Below are positions 22,418 to 32,657 of a DNA stretch of 64,000 bases, one piece after another. The notes beneath the pieces were generated by a model. That model searched no databases and was not told the origin of the DNA. It saw only the letters and a program-made list of their open reading frames with translations. A program made the position numbers and the translations under genes. The number at the start of each line of letters is the position of its first letter. Within the stretch, counting starts at the first letter, position 1. This DNA is from Iris pallida (Eukaryota; Streptophyta; Magnoliopsida; Asparagales; Iridaceae), in contig JANAVB010016200.1 in the NCBI GenBank assembly GCA_029216955.1, positions 2,631,839 through 2,695,838 of the forward strand, written 5' to 3'.

Positions 22418-23781
22418 TGTCATGACCCGCACCCATTTTTTGGGATATGAGTGTGTGCGCAAGTCCAGCCTATGCCGCAGCATCGACGGTAGTACGCTGT
22501 CTAGCCCACAATAACAGGTGCTCATAAAATAATCATTTTATTGCTCATTCACATTTCTAAATCAATTACAAAATTTACAAGATTTATATTTAACCAAATA
22601 CAATGTCTCACAAAATCTAATACAACAATTTTAAACTATCTAACTAGTCTCTAGGTTTTGACTTTCAAGATACCTCTAACTCCACCCGAAGGAACCCAAA
22701 ACAAGATAGCAAGTCATCAAGAATCTGTCAACTAAAAAAAATATCTAGTCAGAATTGGAACAAGTTCACCATAACACCACACTACACAATATAATATACA
22801 TGCATGAAGGAAATAATAATAAGGGAAATGAACTATATGCATGACACAAAAGAGTACAGTTATAACACAAGGACAACATGACAGTCAATTCGATGGGAAG
22901 GAAATGAATGAACGATATAGCCACAAGAGATCACGTGTACTGTGTATTTTAGAATACCAATATTCAACATGTGGTTGGGTTAGGAATCGGACGGTCAACA
23001 CTTGAGGTGTATTGACTGAACAAATACTGTGTCGCTCCCCGTTCCCGGAATATGTAAAATTTTGATTTTTCTGTATATGGTATCTGGCACCTGTATCTTG
23101 ATTGTATGTATCATGTATTTGTAACTAGCCATGGCATGGAACAGTATCTCGTCGCGGATTAGTAAGCCACCCCTTGTCCTTGTCTGGTTGCAGGCGTGGT
23201 TCACTACTTCGATGATAAGATATCTGAACCGTGTTGTGGTTAGGATTTTATTTAAATAATTTAATTAGTTGTATCATGTAGCCTTTAATATGTCATTAGT
23301 CATATGGTTAAGAGCATGCTTAAGATTATGGTTTCTTTGAGTCAACCCAACCCTTATATATATTCTCTTTCTCACTATCTCTCTCTCCTCATTCACTCTT
23401 TCATTTATTTTCCTTAAACAAACTTCTAGGCAAGTACACCTTGCACCAAATGGAGAGATTCTAGCATTTTTTATTTCTTGATTTTTTTTCCTTTGATATA
23501 ATTTGTCCATATTGTTCTTCTCATCATTCTCTACAAGTTTAGTACTTGGTATTTTCGGTTTTGATGACTAGTTTTGAGTAGATCTATGTTCCAAAAACTA
23601 GGATTTATGGATTTTTATGGTTGTAATCTATCAAACTTGCACATTTTCGAAAATTACTTGTTCCATGTTGTAGAAAATTCAATTCTACCCAATTTTGGCT
23701 TTTGAACCGCCAAATTTTGGCTTCGTATGAGAAAGTGATGCCATTTTCGTGTTCATGGGTTCCCCACCCCTTTTGGTGCTG

Positions 23782-24135
23782 TCAGGACGATGAACAGTGC
23801 CGCGCACAGCGTATTCGCTGCCGTACGACGCGCGTCATGCACCATGGACGGTTTTTGCTCGAGCGCGCAGCGCAACTTGCGTGCCGCGCGCAGCGCGCAA
23901 TTTTCTACCGCCCAACGTGCCCCGTGCTTGCGCGCAACGTGCGCCGTGGACGATTTTGCTCGCACGCCACGTGCGATTTTCTGCTGCGCAACGTGCGTCG
24001 TGCTTGCGCGCAACGTGCACCGTGGGCGGTTATGCTCGTACGCGCAACACAACTTGCGCGCCGTGCGTCGTGCTGTCGCGCAACATGTGTCGTGCTTGCG
24101 CGCAACATGCGCCGTGGGCAGTTTTTTCGTGCACT
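23782..24135 (+). repeat. Minisatellite inside the gypsy LTR, second copy
   Basis: GC-rich tandem repeats are built on GCGCAACGTGCGCCGTG and GTGCTTGCGCGCAACGTGC. They sit at the position that holds CATAGTGCCGCATGG repeats in the first copy, and are followed by the same conserved flank (AAAAGTTGTAG, near 24205). Long open frames in both strands here come from the repeat composition, not from a gene. Confidence 0.85.
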
Positions 24136-24326
24136 AGTGCGCAAATCACTCCAAATGACTGTTTTTGCCCGTTTGAGCTATTTTGTAGCTGAAATCTTGA
24201 AAAACTCAAAACATAAAAGTTGTAGTTCTTTGTCTTGGCTTCAAAAATCTTCATGTCTGACTTTAACCAGAATTCACATGTGACTTATGGTACCTCACAC
24301 ACCTTTTCGTTTGTGCACCTTGCACC

Positions 24327-25391
24327 TGTAGGAACGAAGTCATAAAGCAGAATACTCTAGAGGAGAGGTAAATAGATTATGCAGCGGAATATTGCTAATT
24401 AAAAACTTATTAGCTGTAAGATCACAGAATTAAATCAATAATCACAAAACAATAACTGTAAAAGAAATGAGATCAAAAGGCAAACGCAAACACAGCGATG
24501 TATACTGGTTTTCCTCTTGTGAGGACTAGTCAAGTCGGAAGAACTCTAGCTTCCAGTTGAATCCACTATTGAAAAATCATGCAAATTTTCATACGAAGTC
24601 CTTGCAACTTCTACAGACGCGAGCTTTGATACGAAGAACTCGACCAACTTCAATTTTGAAGAGTCTTTCTTCAATCAAGCCTCTGATTATAATTTCTCTA
24701 AAATCTTCTAGACCGTACCGTACCAGCAAATTGACTAGAGAATTGTAACTATCTTGGAATTTGAAAATGAAAGCTTTTTAGAACTCTTTGGAAAGAAACG
24801 TAAGCTTAGAAGAGAAGAGATGAAAGTGAATGAGTGATTTGAAATGATCAAAATTATTCTCTATATATAGTTTTTCCAAAGGTAGAACTCTGGCAGAATT
24901 CTGGCAGAATTCGGACAGAACTCTATGTAACAATCCGCAACTAAAGGGAGACTAAGTTTTTCAAACGTTCAAAAATCAAACTTTCACTAACCGAACTCTG
25001 GCCGAACTCGGGCTGAGTTCTGTCAGGGTTGGTCAGGGTTTTTCAAAAGTGATTTTTGGGCTTTTAAAAATCCTTCAGAAGCTTTTGTAAATAAGGGATG
25101 TTATTCAAAAACATAGGTCATTTTTAAAAATAATTTTGGATAGCCTACTTGCCAGTACGACTCGGTGTACAATGTATTCCTAGACTCAATAAAAGTAAAA
25201 ATTATATTGCATAATGAAATACAGACTCGAGTGGCAAACATAGCTTCGGTCTTGAACTGAGTAGATATCCGATCTTGATCAGTATCCAAGTGTCCAAAAT
25301 GTCTTGAGTAAACATCTGAGTAGTTCCGTATATCGAGACAGAGTTTGATCAATTATTAAAATCAGGTTTGACCATGACCAATGGGCCGACA
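24327..25391 (-). mobile_element. Copia solo LTR of the SIRE-like family
   Basis: 1065 bp, clearly related along its length to the 5' LTR at 19834-20900. Plus-strand ends are TGTAGGAACG and GGGCCGACA. A minus-strand TATA (CTATATATAG) lies near 24861-24870. The 5 bp next to the ends (GCACC and AGACC) do not match. Instead a direct repeat of about 35 bp, beginning ACCTCACACACCTTTT, flanks the LTR (about 24291-24326 and 25394-25429). Confidence 0.88.
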
Positions 25392-28300
25392 AGACCTCAC
25401 ACACCTTTTGGTCCGCGCACCTTGCACCTTGTGCACCTTTGACCTTGACTTCTTGTCCTGACCTTAGTGTGTTATGAATATTTGAGACTTGCGTGTCCTA
25501 TGTGACTTTTATGTCACGAGGGATCCACGTGACTTCCTGACTTGACCGTGTTTCTGACTTAATTACCTGTATACGTGCTGGTACCTGTTCTAGGTGTGTA
25601 TTGAGATACAATATTAGTATGCATTGCGGTGCTATTTAATGAGTGCACTGAGGTGTGAATCTGCGTGCTAAGTGATCATTCGTGTTATATGTCAATACAT
25701 GTGTACCTTCCAGCACAGTCATGGTAATTGGTCAGTAATGGTGTCGTGGTATAATGATTGTTGTTTGATGCATTACACTAAGCATGGATCTAGATTTGTG
25801 ACTCCTTGAGATGATGTGGATTCATACTTAGGGTACACGTACTATGGTACGACATATAGGAGGATGACCATGTGACTACGACACGTGATTCCAAGATCAA
25901 GATAGGGTTAATCTAAGCAGCTTAAATCGGTAGAAGCATTGGAAGGGAACAGAATCTCGAGATCGTACGTTACTAGCCACCCTAGGCCCTGACCTAACCT
26001 GTTGGGTTGGCCGCCAAGGATACGATTTCATCCGCCTATAGTGGATGACTATATCCAACTCCTACGTGCTATGTGTTATATGTTTCAACACGGTAGCCTT
26101 ACGGGGGACCGGTGCATAATCAATGTGCTACGCATATATGTATATATAATAGATTGGCTAGCCCTGCTTGGATGCTATACGATCTGAGGATTCCTATATA
26201 TTGCATTACTGGGATAATCTAAACAAATCATAGAAAGCCGTAGGATTGATTGGTCGTTGTAAGCCGACTTGTTTGTGATATGTTTTCTTCGGTTAGCAAC
26301 TGAGAAACATGGACTATCGTGGTGTGTGGTCCAACCCATATCCTTGTTTGGTTATTGGGTTGGGCTATTGTGCTGCGATAAACTATGGACCGAAGTTGCG
26401 ATCAGAAGCCCTTCACCTGCCCATAGTTATAGGATATATCTTATCTCGGCACGATATTGGCATCGTTTGTCCATATTTGGTTGTAAGGGTGTCGTATTGT
26501 CTCGATGATATGGTATAAGCCTATAACTCTTGAATCAGGTCTTAAATTACTCATTAGATTTTGTCTTATTCATTATGTGCTCCCTTGTGGTACTTGCTAT
26601 TCGGGGCCTGACTCCGCTGGTTTTGTTTGGCCAGATATCGTAGCAGCACCAGAGGATCCAGCCTTCTACCCGAATAATGGTGCACACCAGGAGTATGGAC
26701 GCCAGGGACCATGAGTGGGTTTCTTCTTTACTGTATTGATATCTTCTATTTCGTACTTGTATTTAGCCACCGGCACCTGTTTAGCCGGTTGTTCTGGACA
26801 TTAGTTTCCTTTTATATAATTGTAATTAAATCAGACTGCAGCTGACTATGGTTATGTACCTATGATTCTCGACACTAGCTTATCATTTTATATAGCTAGG
26901 CTCATGATTTATTTTGATGAAGCGTCGAGGACGCCTTACTGTTTTCTCTTATATGATCATTATTTACTGCTTCTTTTTTTGATTGATTGAGACATAGATG
27001 CTTTGTGAGACCATAGGAGACTTGATTGTAGCATGCACCCCCTTGTCTCTTGATAGCCACGATCGCCGTATGACGTTTGCATACCTCATATGGTGTAGCT
27101 GGCCTAGTTACCCTCAATATTTCGGTACTGGGGTGTGACATACTGTAAGACGGTCCCCTGACCAAATAAACTCTGGGCTACACTGGGGTACCACATGTCT
27201 ACTAATTGTATTCTCCCACCCGACTAACTCACAAGTACATGTCCAATACGATAAACGGTAATCATGATAAACTAGAAGTAAGGCATGAACATGTACATAT
27301 ACTCTAACAACTCTAACTCTTATGTACAAGTAGTAATCAAGATCAATCAAGAACAGTGACAACATGGAATAGATGTAAAAGTGAAAAGATAATAAAAGAT
27401 ACATGCAATATAAAATAAAGGTAATATAATGCTATAGTAAAACTTGCCTTGAGTTGGTTACAGTTGATGCACGATATGATTGTGTTGGCACTGAATAGTC
27501 GTAGATGTCAAAACTATGCGAGATGATCTCAGATGATGGAACGGGTCGTGTCATTGGGTCCAGAATAGTCGAATTAGCTAGGGACGATATAAAGAAGTCC
27601 GAATTTCGTAAGAAGATAGGAACATGACTAGCCAGGGACAAGAATTGATTCAAAGAGAAATTGAGTATAAATAAATATTTAATATTTTTTTAGAAAATAC
27701 TTATAATAGTTTGAAACTATATTTTACCAAAAATACTTTTAGATAACTAATTTATAAAATAGTTATTACTTCGGAAACTATATTTTTACCAATCAAAATA
27801 TTTTTAAATAAATACTTTTGAAAACATAGAAAATCATTTTATATCAAACTATAATTTGTCAAAAAATAAATTTTTATGTCACAAATTTTATTCTGAAATA
27901 GCTAGAAATACTTAAGTTAAAACCATATTTAAGATACCAGTAATTTTGGAAATATATTATTTATACATTTATTTACTAAAAATAATAATACTTGAAATCA
28001 CAACCTATATACTAATATTAATTACACATAATAATACCTATACTACAGTAATACATGCCTACATATATAATAATACATACTTATAACATATGAAAATAAA
28101 TAAAACATAATAATATACTAAAATAACTATACTACTACAACAACATTGGGTTGCTGTTTCTCGAGAAAAGTGGCTATTGTCTCCTTCTGTAAACAAATAT
28201 AAATAATAGGAGAGGGAGGGAACAGAAAAGGAAAGGAAGGGCGTTAAAGTCGAGAGATGGAGAAAGAAAGGAGAAAGGGAGCGGAGTTGTGAGTTGGGAG

Positions 28301-28408
28301 CGGCGGAGGAAGAGCTCGAGGAAGGTCGCTCCCGGCGGCGGGAGGGAGCCATGGCACTCGGCGGTGGTTCACCGTTGCGCGGTGCGCGAAGATGCTGGCG
28401 AGGGCCAC

Positions 28409-28944
28409 TAGGGATGGCAACTTTCCCCGAACCCGACGGGGACACGACTTTTTCCCCCCGACGGGGACGGGTTTGGGGATATAGAAACGGGGATGGGGAC
28501 GGGAATGGGGATTAAACAAAATCCCCGATTGTATTCGAGGCCGGGTATGGGTATTGTACTTCATGTCCCGTTAAATCCTCGACCCCGATTACTTATAATT
28601 ATATGTGCAACACATTTGTATGAGCTCATGATCTATGTACTACTAGATATAATTTTTATTAAATCAATGTTTTATCAACATGTATTGTAAAAAATTTTGG
28701 AATGAAATAGTTTATACTACACATAAAAAATTTATTAACGAGACGGCATACGAGGACGAAAAAATTTGATCCCAAACGTGTTAATGGGGCGGGGATGGGG
28801 ACGGGGAGTACATTGTTAAATGGGGACGGGGATAAAAATTTAAACCGATCGGGGATGGGGACGGGGACAAGGATGCGAACACTACTCAGGGACGGGGATG
28901 GGGGGTATGATCCCCGCCCCCGACCCGCCCCATTGCCATCCCTA
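28409..28944. mobile_element. hAT-type MITE with perfect TIR and 8 bp TSD
   Basis: The terminal inverted repeats are TAGGGATGGCAA and TTGCCATCCCTA, a perfect 12 bp match. AGGGCCAC is duplicated exactly on both sides (28401-28408 and 28945-28952), the 8 bp target size of hAT transposons. Inside, GGGGACGGGG-type repeats dominate the ends and the centre is AT-rich. There is no transposase, so it is non-autonomous. It lies in the 5' LTR of element X. Confidence 0.95.
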
Positions 28945-29516
28945 AGGGCCACGTCCGGGGTTTGCACACGCGACGACGTAGCTAGAAGCTGGGTCAGCGC
29001 GGCTCACCGAGTCTAGGGTTCTGGCTGACGACGCGGTGGTGAAAAAATCCAGAGACGTCGAGAAGAGATGGCGGTGGAGGGTTTAACATGGAGGATGTGG
29101 CCGGCGATGGATTGATGTCGAGATGGTGACATAGGGTCGGAAGAGGCACGAATATGGCCGTGGTACGTCGGACGCGGTGGTTAACTGCTCGGGGAGTGGT
29201 GGTCACAGACGGAGGGACGGGACGAGGACTACGCGATGAAGACCTAGCGACAGCTCTGGATTAGATCGGGGAGGCTTGGGTCGATGGTAGCGGACAAGGA
29301 GGAAGTAGGATTCAGGAGAGGTTTTGTGTGGTGGTGAAGATAGGGTTGTGTACGGTAGATGGCTGCCACGGTGATGGCGATGGTGGTTTTCGGTGGTGGT
29401 AATGGTCTCAAGGGTGGTGGCACGGTGGACCGGTTCATGGTGCTAGCCGGAGCAAAGCACGACAGAGGCGGCCAGATTGCTGCAGCGAGAAGAGACAGGA
29501 CACAACAGAATTAGCG

Positions 29517-29575
29517 ATTAGGGTTAGGGTTAGGGTTTTAGGGAATTGGGAATTAGGGTTAGGGTTAGGGTTAGC
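29517..29575 (+). repeat. Telomere-like TTAGGG runs within element X LTR
   Basis: Two clusters of three to four GGGTTA units are separated by TTTTAGGGAATTGGGAATTA. The matching place in the other LTR (about 12290-12350) has a degenerate version. They are human-type TTAGGG rather than plant TTTAGGG repeats and lie inside the LTR, so they are not a real interstitial telomere. Confidence 0.7.
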
Positions 29576-30242
29576 ATTTGGGGTTTGGCGTCGTGTCCTA
29601 CGTGACACAAGATTTAGGGAATGTATCCGGTGTGTCGGACACAAGGATGGGTGAATGATAGTTGTAATAAAAAAAGAGAAGATAATGGAATAGCATAGAC
29701 ACGGACACGGTGCACGCCACGATGAGATGTTTGTGGTATTGATAGAATTTCTGAGAAAGACAGAGGGAAGCCTCCCTTTATATAGGGTGAGGGGGTTCCT
29801 AAATAAGTAAGCATTGGGAATTCAATTTTGATCGAATCTCTTTTATAATTCAAATCAAATACTATTTTATACTAGATTGAAAATCTAAATCAATAATGGA
29901 TCACAATAAGAATAAAATTTAATGCTATCAAATAATTTGAAAATAGATTTCCATAAATACCAGATCTTATTTAAATAATAGATATTTTTTGGTCAAGAAG
30001 ACAAAATCAAATTTGATTTCTAAAATCCGATTACAAGTTTGATTCAAAACTAATATTTAATATTATAAATTAACTTAAATAATATTATCATAAATCCAAA
30101 TCTGATTTTTGAAAATATATATATAATTTGGAAAAACCTTATTCTTTTTGTTAATCGAAATTATTCAAATAAATTATAATTTTCCTAACAAAATATATAA
30201 AAATTAAAATAAAATAAATAAAATTTTAAAAATTTGAAAACA

Positions 30243-30990
30243 TGGCTTATAGTCGCGCATGCGCACAGCAACACAACAATGCAGCGCATGTACACATCCG
30301 ATCATACGTGCAGTAGCTCATGCACACATCCATTCATACGCTCATACTCGCACGTACAACTAGCACATAAAACGAGCACACGAGCACAACTTATGCGCAC
30401 AAGCACAAGCTCTTGTCTGATGTGTACGTGTGAAGTACATAGTACATCATTAAAGTGTCACTTTACGCATTCGTCTGAGTACGAGTCGCTAAGCCCCTAC
30501 GGGTCACCGCAAAAACGTGTCACGATCTGCTCCCGAATAATCGGGTACGAGTCATGCTATGTCCGACCTACAATGGTGTGAGCAGCAGTAGTCAGCCGTC
30601 TAGACCTTAGGCCAAGAGACTTTTATTACATTTCCTGTCAACAATCACATCTATACTCGTGTAACCTGTCAACAATCACATCATCCACTGTCTTTTATTA
30701 TATTTCCTTTTACAAGAGATCTCCGGAGACTATCCAAGGCCAAGAGACTTTTTCCGAGGTGGGACTTAGCTCCTATGAGAATTTCCAAAGAGAGTGACAA
30801 AAACTTAATCGTTTCCTTGAGGAACTTAACTTAGTCTCTCTAGAAAAACAACCCATATAACACCCACATGGGCCACCACTCTCCATATGTGCATACCTCA
30901 ATAAAAAGCATAACTATATATTAAGATACTCACTTGTAGTATTTTTCAATATAGGACTATCTTTCAAGTGGTTCCCAGAAAACTCCAACA
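30243..30990 (-). repeat. Decayed copia LTR with an unrelated LTR fragment in it
   Basis: 30738-30990 is the start of a copia LTR on the minus strand (TGTTGGAGTTTTCTGG), of the same type as the solo LTRs at 59125 and 61525 (shared GAGTGACAAAAA, CTCTAGAAAAACA). The CGAGTCGCTAAG stretch near 30482-30493 looks like the other half of that LTR. Between them, about 30518-30737 begins TGTCACGATCTGCTCCCGAA, a gypsy-type LTR end related to 3946-4654 in the opposite direction. 30243-30480 is rich in GCGCAC/GAGCAC and has no gene. Confidence 0.5.
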
Positions 30991-31108
30991 ATCTCTAATA
31001 TATCTCAATACATGGCCTGAGTGTTCCCCACAGTGACTGCATATCATTCATTATGATAGATGTCGCTTATGACTTAATTTTATTCCCATGGGTTAAATAA
31101 CAACATAG
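30991..31108 (-). repeat. 3' internal end of a minus-strand copia, part 1
   Basis: On the minus strand this matches the region before the 3' LTR of the copia at 31114-37844 (CAGTCACTGTGGGGAAC and ATTGAGATAT are shared with 36961-37000), running into the LTR start at 30990. It is the left side of the element split by that insertion; the other part is at 37850-38490. Confidence 0.75.
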
Positions 31109-31113
31109 TACTT

Positions 31114-32011
31114 TGATGGTATTTTTGCCTTTGGACTAGGAAAGATAGTCCTACATCGGCTACACTAAATGGTGAGTATCTCAATATAATGTATTGCTTG
31201 TGTTGAGGTGTGCACATGAGGTGTGGTGGGACACAAGTATGTGTCATGTGGGAGTATTTTCCTAGAAAGAAAAAAAAAGATCAATTCCAACAAAGATATA
31301 AGTTGATTTTTGTTGTACGGACTCGGACACGGACTCCAGGATGTCTCGTGCATGCACGGGAGTTTCGGGGGGTAGGCGTGGACTGTCACACTTCTATGCT
31401 GATTGTGGGATGATCTAAAATATCAAACTCTATTTTTGAGTATTGGTATTTTTAGTCCCACATCGGATAGGAGAAGAGGTGAAGTCTCAACTCCACTCTA
31501 TAAATAGAGCCTCTTGGCCTCCTTTGAAAGATGCACCAAGAAGAGAGTTAAGGGAGTCTGTAAAGTCCAGGAAGCCCGTTCAAGTCTTAAATATTGACTT
31601 ACGAGCGTTCCAGAAGTTCTTCGTGAACTTGCTGGTTCCTGGGAGCAGATCGTGTTGGGGCGAATCTTGCTTTGAGCAACGGTGATCTTAATCACCCCAG
31701 CAAGAACCTTTCTTCTTTCTTCTTTCTTCTTTCTTCTTCTTCATCTGAGTTGTAACTCAGTTCTGTCCGTCTGCAACTGCGGTTGCAAGAAAGAACGTGA
31801 GATTTATTTTCTGAACTCAGTTCTGTCCGTCAGCAACTGCGATTGCGAGGAAGAACGTGAGATTTACTTTCTGATTATTGTTGCTTTTGTAATCAGATTT
31901 ATATTATAGTGTTCCTCTTGGATCTCGAGAATAAGCAGAAGGTGAACGTTTGTTGAACCTCTGATCTCGACATCGAGTCTACCATCTTTGATCAAGTCCC
32001 GGGACTAACAA
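31114..32011 (+). repeat. 5' LTR of the full-length copia
   Basis: 898 bp, TGATGGTATTTTTGCC to GGGACTAACA. TAGTCCYACATCGG occurs twice (31146-31159 and 31453-31466), the second about 40 bp upstream of the TATA box CTATAAATAG (about 31498-31507). A (TTCTTTC)n tract is at 31708-31742. A conserved stem-loop at 31666-31704 is missing from the 3' LTR, which lacks about 60 bp here. The primer site after 32011 is degenerate: AATCTCAAAGCAAG where ATTGGTATCAGAGC is expected. Confidence 0.9.
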
Positions 32012-32033
32012 TCTCAAAGCAAGATTCTTGTAG

Positions 32034-32618
32034 ATGGAGAACTCTTGTGCTTCTCTCATCGATACTAGCTTTAACAAGTTAGAGAAATTCGACGGAGAAC
32101 ATTTCCAAATCTGGAAGAGGAAGGTCACCCTTAATCTTCAACTCGTGGACGTAGACTATGTGTTGATTGAGGATGAACCGACGATTCCAGAAGGAGGAAC
32201 TGCTGATGCTATTGCTGCTGCACTCGTCAAGCAGAGCAAATGGAAGAGAGAAAACAGCATCTGTAAACTGTTGATTCTCAATTCTATGGAAGACTCTCTG
32301 GCAGAGTCATATTCCAAGAAGGTGAAGGCCAAAGAGATCTGGGATTCTTTGGGTAAGCTATATGAAGATGATGAGAACATGTCCAAAATCTTTATCGTCG
32401 AGAAGTACCACAAGTGGCTCTTCGAAGACGAGATGGCGATGCTACCTCAAGTAAAGGAATTCCTGAAGTTGCGCCAGAAGTTAGATGACGAAAAGATGCC
32501 CCTCGTCGACAAGTTTGTCGTTGGAGGGATAGTCTCAAAACTTTCTGCTGGTTGGAGCAACTTCTATGCTAGAATGCATCGGAAGAAGCTGGACATTAGC
32601 TTGGAAGATCTTCTATAA
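32034..32618 (+). pseudogene. Copia gag, ended by a nonsense codon
   Basis: The gag domain starts MENSCASLIDTSFNKLEKFDG, with the typical HFQIWKRK block and a C-terminal MPLVDKFVVGGIVSKL region. A TAA at 32616-32618 and a TGA at 32643-32645 interrupt what is otherwise the same frame as pol at 32658. Both can be explained by single C-to-T changes (CAA to TAA, CGA to TGA). The zinc knuckle is in the next segment and is also damaged. Confidence 0.87.
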
Positions 32619-32657
32619 GAGATCCACGTTGAGGACGAAATGTGATCTCAACAGAAG

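Larger units (their letters stand above)
23030..27140 (+). mobile_element. Gypsy solo LTR (family alpha) with perfect TSD
   Basis: It starts TGTCGCTCCCCGTTCCCGG and ends GGGGTGTGACA. The 5 bp direct repeat TACTG lies on both sides (23025-23029 and 27141-27145), so there is no internal domain and the copy arose by LTR-LTR recombination. It contains its own insertion, a copia solo LTR at 24327-25391; without it the LTR is about 3.05 kb. It lies in the 5' LTR of element X. Confidence 0.93.
22418..30242 (-). repeat. Element X 5' LTR, interrupted by three nested insertions
   Basis: On the minus strand it starts TGTTTTCAAATTTTT (30242) and ends GGGTCATGACA (22418). With the gypsy solo LTR, the MITE and their target duplications removed, it is about 3.2 kb. 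A minus-strand TATA (CCTATATAAAGGGAGG) lies at about 29771-29786. The half of it nearest the start is matched by the 3' LTR pieces at 11906-12415 and 20901-21493, which is the main evidence that this is an LTR pair. Two AT-rich stretches flank the nested gypsy LTR (22418-23029 and 27146-28180); I found no genes in either. Confidence 0.7.

Noticed and set aside
23702..24283. ORFs of 193 and 131 codons with Arg/Cys/Ala-rich repeats
   Set aside because: They are produced by the GC-rich minisatellite; all frames on both strands are similarly open.
29517..29575. Interstitial telomere
   Set aside because: Only a few TTAGGG units, not the plant TTTAGGG type, inside an LTR and degenerate in the other LTR copy.
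30243..30737. Second 5' LTR and internal part of element X, forming a tandem LTR array
   Set aside because: CGAGTCGCTAAG and the sequence after 30738 fit a split copia LTR better; the similarity to the internal part of element X is only a few bases.
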